DNA from: Solwaraspora sp. WMMD406
GTDB taxonomy: Bacteria > Actinomycetota > Actinomycetes > Mycobacteriales > Micromonosporaceae
Reading direction: 5' to 3'
DNA: 64,000 nucleotides
Assembly: GCF_029626025.1 (NCBI RefSeq)
Contig: NZ_JARUBF010000001.1
Coordinates: 1,426,001-1,490,000 of the forward strand
Every line of letters starts with the position of its first letter. Within the stretch, counting starts at the first letter, position 1. Shown here one piece after another: positions 1 to 5,662 of this stretch. A model generated the notes under the pieces. The model made no database searches and had not been told where the DNA came from. It saw only the letters and a program-made list of their open reading frames with translations. Both the position numbers and the translations under genes were made by a program.

Positions 1-212
1 GGCATTCGGTGGCCAGCCACCCGAAGCTGCCGCGCGGCGCGTACGGGGTGGCCGGCGAGTCGCTGGGCGACATGGAGCAGCTGCTGTTCGGCCCGGCCGA
101 CGAGCCGGACGGGCAGCTCAACCTGTTCGGCGGGCTGCGCCGGGCGATGGCCAAGTGCGGCTACCGCGACCTCAAGGAGTTCCAGCGCGTGGGGCTGGTC
201 CTGGACCGGTGA
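1..212 (+). CDS. guaB3: GuaB3 family IMP dehydrogenase-related protein, C-terminal end (partial)
   Basis: Only the last 69 or so codons are present; the gene enters from the left edge in frame 3. The visible tail has the pattern of actinobacterial GuaB3 proteins: HPKLPRG, then LEQ-type LFGPA, then a glycine-rich GLRRAMAKCGY and the terminal LKEFQRV. GuaB3 is the IMP-dehydrogenase/GMP-reductase paralogue usually found near guaB and guaA in actinomycetes, which fits guaA at 15.6 kb. Its stop codon overlaps the GTG start of the next gene by GTGA, so the two are probably translationally coupled. The catalytic part lies outside the window, so activity cannot be judged. Confidence 0.8.
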   Translation, partial: HSVASHPKLPRGAYGVAGESLGDMEQLLFGPADEPDGQLNLFGGLRRAMAKCGYRDLKEFQRVGLVLDR

Positions 213-1672
213 CACCCAGCCGTAGCCGTAGCCGTAGCCGCAGCCGTAGCCGTACGTCGGTCGTCGCCGCGACGGTGGCGGTGGTGCTCGCCGCCGGTGC
301 CGCCAGCGCCGGCTGTGGCGTACTGCCGGTGCTGCTCGACCGGGCGTCGCAGCCGGCGGGCGACTTCGAGCCCGGCGCGGTCGGGATCGGCGACCCCTAC
401 TTCCCGTCGTACGGCAACGGCGGCTACGACGTCGCCGGCTACGAGTTGGCGTTGCGCTACGACCCGGCGACCCGCCAGCTCGACGGCACCGCCACGATCA
501 CCGCGACCGCGACCATGGACCTGTCCCGGTTCAACCTGGACCTGGCCGGCCTGGACGTCGCGGACGTCGACGTCGACGGCCGGCCGGCGCAGCACCGCCG
601 CGACGACGACGAACTGGTCGTCACCCCGGCCGCCGGGCTGCCCGACGGGTCGGCGTTCACCGTCGTCGTCGCGTACGGCGGCGAGCCGGAGCCGCTGATC
701 AGCCGCGACTTCGGTGAGGGTGGTTTTCAGGTCACCGACGACGGGGCGATCGCGCTCGGCCAGCCCGAGTCGGCCAGCACCTGGTTCCCGGTCAACGATC
801 ACCCGGCGGACAAGGCGACCTTCGACCTGGAGATCACCGTGCCGGACGGGCTGGCGGCGGTCAGCGTCGGCGCGCCGGGGGAGACGACCAGCGCCGACGG
901 CTGGACCACCTGGCGCTGGTCGGAGTCGACCCCGCTGGCCAGCTACCTGACCACCCTCGTGATCGGCGACTACCGGGTGGAGACCAGCACCCACGCCGGT
1001 CGGCCGATGGTGATCGCCGTCGACGCCGACCTGCCCGAGGGCGGCGCGGCCGAGCAGGCGATGGCCCGGACCGGGGAGATCGCCGACTACCTGGAGACGG
1101 TTTTCGGGCCGTACCCGGTGGACGCGTACGGCGGGATCGTGGTCCGTGACGACCGGATCCGCTACGCCCTGGAGACCCAGTCCCGGCCGGTGTACGGCGA
1201 CGTGTTCTTCGACCGTGGCCCGGAGACGTGGGTGGTGGCGCACGAGTTGGGCCACCAGTGGTTCGGCAACAGTGTGTCGCTGCTGCAGTGGCGGGACATG
1301 TGGCTCAACGAGGGCTTCGCGACGTACGCCGAATGGTTGTGGTCGGAGCACGACGGCGCGGCCACCGCCGACGAGATGTTCGACCGGGAGTACGAGCGCA
1401 CCGACTGGACGAACCCGGCGGGTGATCCCGGTCCGGCGGGGATCTTCAGCCAGGCGGTCTACAAGCGGGGCGGGATGACGGTGCACGCGCTGCGGCGCAC
1501 GGTCGGCGACGACGCGTTCTTCCGGTTGCTGCGGACCTGGGCGGCGGAGTACCGGGGCGGCAACGCCACCACCGAGCAGTTCGTCACGGTCGCCGAGCGG
1601 GTCACCGGACAGCCACTGCGGGAGTTCTTCGACGAGTGGCTGTACGGCGACACCGCCCCGGCGAAACCCTGA
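209..1672 (+). CDS. Exported M1 family zinc metallopeptidase
   Basis: Predicted zinc aminopeptidase-like enzyme of about 487 residues. The zinc site is clear: HELGH at residues 345-349 and the third ligand E368 in NEGFA, giving HExxH-18-E as in gluzincins of family M1. The N-terminal beta domain (about 50-240) fits M1 architecture, and the length suits the short actinobacterial M1 proteins without the large C-terminal helical domain. The GTG at 209 is preferred over an upstream GTG at 155 because it overlaps the guaB3 stop by 4 nt and puts an Arg-rich n-region directly before a hydrophobic segment (about 17-33) and a Cys, so the protein is probably exported, possibly as a lipoprotein (the SAGC lipobox is weak). 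The n-region contains six Ser-Arg repeats. The gene stands alone after guaB3 and its substrate is unknown. Confidence 0.88.
   Translation: MTPSRSRSRSRSRSRTSVVAATVAVVLAAGAASAGCGVLPVLLDRASQPAGDFEPGAVGIGDPYFPSYGNGGYDVAGYELALRYDPATRQLDGTATITATATMDLSRFNLDLAGLDVADVDVDGRPAQHRRDDDELVVTPAAGLPDGSAFTVVVAYGGEPEPLISRDFGEGGFQVTDDGAIALGQPESASTWFPVNDHPADKATFDLEITVPDGLAAVSVGAPGETTSADGWTTWRWSESTPLASYLTTLVIGDYRVETSTHAGRPMVIAVDADLPEGGAAEQAMARTGEIADYLETVFGPYPVDAYGGIVVRDDRIRYALETQSRPVYGDVFFDRGPETWVVAHELGHQWFGNSVSLLQWRDMWLNEGFATYAEWLWSEHDGAATADEMFDREYERTDWTNPAGDPGPAGIFSQAVYKRGGMTVHALRRTVGDDAFFRLLRTWAAEYRGGNATTEQFVTVAERVTGQPLREFFDEWLYGDTAPAKP
218..253 (+). repeat. Six-unit hexanucleotide repeat (agccgt) in the signal peptide region
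   Basis: Six tandem copies of agccgt (one copy agccgc) encode alternating Ser-Arg immediately before the hydrophobic export segment of the M1 peptidase. Changes in copy number would stay in frame and alter only the positive charge of the n-region. Confidence 0.9.
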
Positions 1673-1706
1673 TCGTCTTCTTATCGCTGGGTCGGCTGGC
1701 CGGTGC

Positions 1707-2723
1707 TCAGTCCGGGTCCGAGGCCAGGTCGTCCTCCTCGTCGTGGTAGTCCTGCATCAGCCGGGCCGGCGGCAGGTGCGACTCCGGGTCCGACGGGCGC
1801 GGGCCTTCCGGGCCGTCGGGTCCGACCCGGACGAAGGTCTCGACCCGGGTCACCCGGCAGCGGACCCCTTCGACCTCGAAATCGTCGGTACGGGGCGGCC
1901 GGTGCTCCTCGCGGGCCCGCTGGTACGCGGCCCGGAACTCGTCCAGCGAGGTGTCCTCGTCCAGGCGGATGTCGGGCATCACGAACGATCCGGCGTCCCG
2001 GGCACCCTGCGGGGTGGCGTACGTGGTGGCCGACCTGGGCCGCCAACTGCCGTCGACCAGCTTGCCGACGGTGAAGCCGACGGGCAGCAGCACCACGTTC
2101 GGGTGGGTGTCCATCGCCCGGCGGGAGTCGGCGTGCACGTCGGCGGCGACGGTCGCCGGATGGTAGGCCGACGAGATCAGCTCCACCCGGAGCAGTCCGC
2201 CGGTGAGCCCGGTGCTGGCGGCCGGGTCGATCACGACGTCGTCCAGGTGGGAGAAGTACTGTTCCGCTTCACCCGGCGGGTACGGGTCGGGGTCGGTGGG
2301 CCGGGGCGGCTCCGGCCCGTCAGGTCCCATCCGGATGAACGTCTGGGCGCGGATGATCCGGTATCGGTAGCCGTCGACGGTGAGTTCGTCGAGGGCCTCC
2401 CAGTCGAGCAGTTCGTAGATTTTCTCGTATTCGGCGCGGCGGGCGGCGTTTTCGGGGGTCGACGGTGTTTCGCTGTGCAGCCGGCGGAAGTGCGAGGCGA
2501 GGCTGTCGCGAGCATCCTGTGGGCTGTCGCCGTTGAGCCGGATGATCCGCCATCGGCCGTCGATTTCCTGGGCGCAGCCGAACACCGGGGCACCCCACAT
2601 GATGGTCGGATAGGCGGCGGCCCGCTGCCGGGCGTCGTCTTCGGAGACCAGCGATACGGGGTGGTCCGGCTGTTCGACCTTGATCAACAGGTGACTGGGC
2701 ACCTTGCTAGCGTCAAAGGGCAT
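1707..2723 (-). CDS. DUF5954 family protein
   Basis: Conserved actinobacterial protein of 338 residues with no known function, recognised as DUF5954 by its two related segments. Each half carries a block of the form R-x-R-(I/V)-x-R-x-(E/Q)-T-F-(I/V)-R-x-GPDGPE followed by PRP-(T/S)-DP, one mid-protein and one near the C terminus, so the protein looks like an internal duplication. No signal peptide or membrane segment is visible. The ATG at 2723 is chosen because homology begins around MPFDASKVP; the frame stays open further upstream but that part is low-complexity. It is transcribed alone, convergent with the M1 peptidase gene. Confidence 0.75.
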   Translation of the reverse strand: MPFDASKVPSHLLIKVEQPDHPVSLVSEDDARQRAAAYPTIMWGAPVFGCAQEIDGRWRIIRLNGDSPQDARDSLASHFRRLHSETPSTPENAARRAEYEKIYELLDWEALDELTVDGYRYRIIRAQTFIRMGPDGPEPPRPTDPDPYPPGEAEQYFSHLDDVVIDPAASTGLTGGLLRVELISSAYHPATVAADVHADSRRAMDTHPNVVLLPVGFTVGKLVDGSWRPRSATTYATPQGARDAGSFVMPDIRLDEDTSLDEFRAAYQRAREEHRPPRTDDFEVEGVRCRVTRVETFVRVGPDGPEGPRPSDPESHLPPARLMQDYHDEEDDLASDPD

Positions 2724-2910
2724 GTGCGCATTGTGATCCCATGGTGGCTGAGATCGCAGCCCCGCCACGTCCACAGTCGCCCCACAGTTTCGCGGTGGCT
2801 CCCCAGTTCTCTCCAAATTTCCACCGGCCACCCCCACTGGAGCTCCGATCGCCATGATCATTCGACGGAAATTCGGACGACACGCCGTTGGCGTCCTAGT
2901 TGATCAATTG

Positions 2911-3168
2911 TCATGTCGACTGTCGTTTGGGCAGTCGGTAGAGTCCACGGCGCTGGACGAAGATCTCGCGCCGTTCGGCGGCAAATCCGCGTTCGTCGAT
3001 GACGTAGCCGGTGAGCCAAACCCAACCGTGGTACGTCGGTTTCTGGTCGACAGAGATGACGCGGAACGTGAGCCGTCGGTCGCCGGCGAACTGGACGCTG
3101 GCGTGCGCGCCGATCAGCAGTACGTCACCGGGCTTCGGTTCGGGTGTGCGCAGGAGCTGGTTATTCAC
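2911..3168 (-). CDS. Small conserved hypothetical protein (85 aa)
   Basis: Soluble 85-residue protein beginning with GTG. The layout suggests a compact beta-rich domain: PKPGDVLLIGAHASVQF, then LTFRVISV, then TYHGWVWLTGYVID, ending in a basic segment. I recognise it only as a type of small protein found beside DUF397/Scr1 loci in Micromonospora-like genomes; no function is known to me. It is the last of four minus-strand genes in a tight cassette and overlaps the preceding gene by 8 nt, which supports it being a real, co-transcribed gene. Confidence 0.6.
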   Translation of the reverse strand: MNNQLLRTPEPKPGDVLLIGAHASVQFAGDRRLTFRVISVDQKPTYHGWVWLTGYVIDERGFAAERREIFVQRRGLYRLPKRQST

Positions 3169-3343
3169 GGGGCGGTGCGTCGCGGCGTGGTCGTTCGACG
3201 CCGTCGGCTCCTCGTTCGGTCGGCCAGGTGGTGAGCCCGCACTGGGGGCACCACCTGGACTTCACCGGGAACGAGAACAGTCCGGCGCAGAAGCCGAGCA
3301 GGGCCACGCCGATGAGCGCTCCGATCTCCATCGTCGACACCAT
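3161..3343 (-). CDS. Small membrane protein with CPxCG motif (60 aa)
   Basis: An ATG-initiated 60-residue protein. Residues about 5-25 form one hydrophobic helix (IGALIGVALLGFCAGLF), followed by a cytoplasmic-type basic stretch and a CPQCG knuckle at about 32-36 that could be half of a zinc ribbon. The tail is charged. It is third in the four-gene minus-strand cassette, 3 nt after the upstream gene and overlapping the next one. Function unknown; membrane tethering of a metal-binding knuckle is an inference. Confidence 0.55.
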   Translation of the reverse strand: MVSTMEIGALIGVALLGFCAGLFSFPVKSRWCPQCGLTTWPTERGADGVERPRRDAPPRE

Positions 3344-3346
3344 CTC

Positions 3347-3565
3347 TCACGTTCGGTTGGGTAGTGGGGCCGACCAGAGTCCGGACAGGTGCAGCACGGT
3401 ACGCAGCCGTCGGGCCTTGGCCGGGTCGTGGCGGTCGAGGATCGTCAACGCCCGCAGGAACGGCCGGCATGGTGTGGCCCGGCCACACGTACGGCAGACG
3501 CGCAGCCGGGTCGGCAGGTGCGCCCGTACGTCTTCCCGGGCCACACGTGCCGCGTCGCCGGTCAC
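3347..3565 (-). CDS. Small Cys-containing hypothetical protein (72 aa)
   Basis: GTG-initiated 72-residue basic protein with a CRTCG motif (about residues 24-28) and a further Cys nearby (ATPC), followed by a helical segment (FLRALTILDRHDPAKARRLRT). This could be a small zinc-binding or nucleic-acid-binding protein, but I do not recognise a family. Its start overlaps the stop of the DivIVA-like gene by 4 nt (GTGA), strong evidence for translational coupling and for the gene being real. Confidence 0.55.
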   Translation of the reverse strand: MTGDAARVAREDVRAHLPTRLRVCRTCGRATPCRPFLRALTILDRHDPAKARRLRTVLHLSGLWSAPLPNRT

Positions 3566-3963
3566 GCCGGCACCTGGGCACGGAACTGTTGCGACTGCCA
3601 GTCACGCAGCGCCTGCTTGATCCGTACGTTCTCGTCTGAGGTGGCGGCCAGGTCGGCGCGCAGCGCGGCCAGCTCGTCGGCGACCAGGTACAGGTAGGCG
3701 CGAACCTCGCCGGGGTCGCAGCCGCGCCGGGCGCGGTCCGGGAAGTAGCGGTCGCGGACCTGGACCGGGCTGATCGACAGCCGTGCCGCCGAGCCGGTGT
3801 TGTAGTGGGCACCAGCGTTGGGGCTGCGCCACGTCGGCGGACGACGTGACCCGGCCGCCGCCGCTGCCGCGTTGTTGCGGCTGTGGTGGCCGATCTCGGC
3901 GAGTAGCCGCCGGTGCCGTCGGCTCCGCACAGGGGTACGGAAGACGTCGAGAAGTCTGCGCAT
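3562..3963 (-). CDS. DivIVA-domain-like small protein
   Basis: A 133-residue protein whose C-terminal 70 residues resemble the N-terminal domain of DivIVA/Wag31: a short lead (LSISPVQVRDRYFP), a charged turn, DPGEVRAYLYLVADELAAL, and a continuing amphipathic helix that could form a coiled coil. The first 60 residues are basic and low in predicted structure. The ATG at 3963 is chosen because the upstream in-frame part is low-complexity. It heads a minus-strand cassette of four small genes that diverges from the Scr1-type regulator at 4259. DivIVA proteins sense membrane curvature at poles and septa; whether this short version does so is not shown by the sequence. Confidence 0.65.
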   Translation of the reverse strand: MRRLLDVFRTPVRSRRHRRLLAEIGHHSRNNAAAAAAGSRRPPTWRSPNAGAHYNTGSAARLSISPVQVRDRYFPDRARRGCDPGEVRAYLYLVADELAALRADLAATSDENVRIKQALRDWQSQQFRAQVPA

Positions 3964-4258
3964 GGGAGAGCCGCCCTTTCTGAGGTCACGGGTCGCGTTA
4001 CATCGGCAAGGGGTGTGACGTGACCGGGCGGGCATTGCCGTGACCCACCCGGTCACCTGGGATTTCAGCGAAAGAAGCGAGAAACGATCACGTCACGCGC
4101 CGTTTCCTGCGATCGACAGCCAGCCGGTTGATCAACTGTCCACCATCGACCCGTTGCCTACGGTGGCATCAAAATGGTGATCTTGCAACTCCCGCTAGTT
4201 CAGATTTTCTCTGATCTGGGACTCGCCAATCGACGCAAGATGCTGCACACTGTCCCCT
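3964..4258. promoter_or_regulatory. Divergent intergenic region with palindromes (candidate operators)
   Basis: About 295 nt separate two divergent transcription units. The region is less GC-rich than its flanks. It contains a perfect 10-bp palindrome gttgatcaac at 4127-4136, whose core ttgatcaa recurs at 2900-2907 behind the far end of the cassette, and an inverted pair gaaacg (4081) / cgtttc (4111). Palindromes here are natural candidates for binding by the XRE regulator encoded at 4259. This is inference from position only. Confidence 0.35.
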
Positions 4259-5170
4259 GTGGCAGGAATCCCAAGCGTTCAGCGCCGTCGACTCGCTTCG
4301 GAGCTTCGCGCACTTCGCGAATCCGCCGATCTGACGATCGACCAGGTGGCGCAGCAAGTGACGATCGGCAAGTCGACGCTGTCGCGCGTCGAGAACGCCC
4401 AGGTCTCAGTGACGCCGCGCAACGTCGCGAAGCTGCTGCGGCTTTACGGAGTAGCCGATGATGACGCCGCCGGGCTCATCCAGCTCGCCCACGACGCCCA
4501 GCAGTACAGCTGGTGGAACGACTACTCGAATGCCATGTCAGACGGGCTGGCCGGGTACGTTGCCTTCGAGGACGAGGCGACCCAGCTTCGCGCCTACGAT
4601 GTCCAACTCGTCAACGGGCTGCTCCAGACCGCCGAGTACACCCGCGCACTCCTACAAGCTGAGTTCCCGGAAGGTCCACCAGAGAAGATCGAGGAGCGGG
4701 TCGAGATCCGCCTCGCCCGGCAAAGGATCCTGGATCGGTCGAAGCCACCCAGGCTGTGGTTCGTTCTGGACGAAGCGGTACTGCATCGGCCGGTGGGCGG
4801 CCCGCAGGTAATGGCGGCGCAACTCGGGCACTTGATCACCACGGCTCAGCGGCCGTCGGTGACCGTTCAGGTGTTGCCGTTCCGGCAGGGTGCGCACATG
4901 GGCATGGGCGTGTCCTTCGCGCTGCTCGACTTCGGCGACCATCCGACGGTGGTCTACCAAGAAAATCTGAGTGGCGCTCTCTACCTGGACAAGGACTACC
5001 ATGTAGACACGCACGGGCTGGCGTTTGACCACCTCCGTGCGACCGCCCTCTCGCCCGCTGACACGCTGGCCTTCCTGCGAATGAGGGCGGAGGTGATGCT
5101 GGCGCAGGGAGCAAGGGAGAGCCCGAATGACGACCACCCCTCGTGGCCTGGACCAGGCGACCTGGCGTAA
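4259..5170 (+). CDS. XRE/Scr1-type transcriptional regulator with DUF5753 domain
   Basis: DNA-binding regulator of 303 residues. Residues about 10-70 form an XRE helix-turn-helix (LASELRALRESADLTIDQVA ... STLSRVENAQ), and about 95-275 match DUF5753, the ligand-sensing or protein-interaction domain typical of Streptomyces Scr1-like regulators (ending in DYHVDTHGLAFDHLRATALS). Family members are almost always paired with DUF397 genes, as here: the first DUF397 gene begins inside this one at 5127 and a second follows. Such pairs have been described as antitoxin-like regulator/partner systems in streptomycetes. The GTG start gives a normal N terminus for the family. Probable autoregulation and control of the divergent cassette are inferred from layout. 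Confidence 0.88.
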   Translation: MAGIPSVQRRRLASELRALRESADLTIDQVAQQVTIGKSTLSRVENAQVSVTPRNVAKLLRLYGVADDDAAGLIQLAHDAQQYSWWNDYSNAMSDGLAGYVAFEDEATQLRAYDVQLVNGLLQTAEYTRALLQAEFPEGPPEKIEERVEIRLARQRILDRSKPPRLWFVLDEAVLHRPVGGPQVMAAQLGHLITTAQRPSVTVQVLPFRQGAHMGMGVSFALLDFGDHPTVVYQENLSGALYLDKDYHVDTHGLAFDHLRATALSPADTLAFLRMRAEVMLAQGARESPNDDHPSWPGPGDLA

Positions 5171-5336
5171 AAGCACTCGTAGCAACGCGCAGGGCATGTG
5201 TGTCGAGGTCGCCACCAACGTCCCCGCGACAGTGCTTGTTCGCGACAGCAAGGACCCGGCGGGTCCGGCCCTCAGCTTCGCCCCCCACGGCTGGGCCGCC
5301 TTCGTCACCACTCTCAAGACCCACAGCCACCCCTGA
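5127..5336 (+). CDS. DUF397 domain protein (first copy)
   Basis: 69-residue protein consisting of a single DUF397 domain: TWRKSTRSNAQGMCVEVA near the N terminus, then LVRDSKDPAGPALSF and the aromatic WAAFV. The family occurs as the partner of DUF5753-type XRE regulators in actinomycetes. It starts 44 nt before the end of the regulator gene, in another frame, with a purine-rich agggaga stretch upstream as ribosome binding site, so the two are co-translated. Its biochemical role is unknown. Confidence 0.88.
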   Translation: MTTTPRGLDQATWRKSTRSNAQGMCVEVATNVPATVLVRDSKDPAGPALSFAPHGWAAFVTTLKTHSHP

Positions 5337-5378
5337 CCATCGGCGGTCGTCATGACCGCCTCCAGTGAAGGATGCGCG

Positions 5379-5570
5379 ATGAGTAGTGAGCAGACGCTGC
5401 AGTGGCGTAAGTCCAGCCGGAGCAGCAACGGTGGAGACACCTGCGTCGAGGTGGCCGACAACATCCCCGGCCGGGTGTACGTCCGGGACACCAAGGACCG
5501 CGACGGCGGGACCCTGACCTTCGAGCCAACCGCGTGGTCAGCGTTCGTCGAACTGGCCAAGTCTCGCTAA
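5379..5570 (+). CDS. DUF397 domain protein (second copy)
   Basis: A second, diverged DUF397 protein (63 residues) with LQWRKSSRSSNGGDTCVEVAD, VYVRDTKDRDGG and WSAFVEL. The ATG at 5379 is preferred over one at 5352 because gaagga sits about 7 nt upstream of it and homology begins there. It lies 42 nt after the first copy in the same apparent operon. Two non-identical DUF397 genes behind one regulator suggest more than one partner or target. Confidence 0.85.
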   Translation: MSSEQTLQWRKSSRSSNGGDTCVEVADNIPGRVYVRDTKDRDGGTLTFEPTAWSAFVELAKSR

Positions 5571-5584
5571 GCCAATCATCAGCG

Positions 5585-5622
5585 CCAGCGACCCCACGCC
5601 GAGCGTGGCGCGGGGTCGCTGG
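5585..5622. terminator. Bidirectional hairpin between convergent genes
   Basis: A 16-bp inverted repeat (ccagcgaccccacgcc, one mismatch) around a 6-nt loop lies between the second DUF397 gene and the converging STAND gene. Placement and symmetry suit a shared terminator; there is no T-run, as is common in actinomycetes. Confidence 0.7.
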
Positions 5623-5662
5623 GGCAGTGCGGCTGCCGGCAGCAGAGCCTGCCGGTCTCCAG

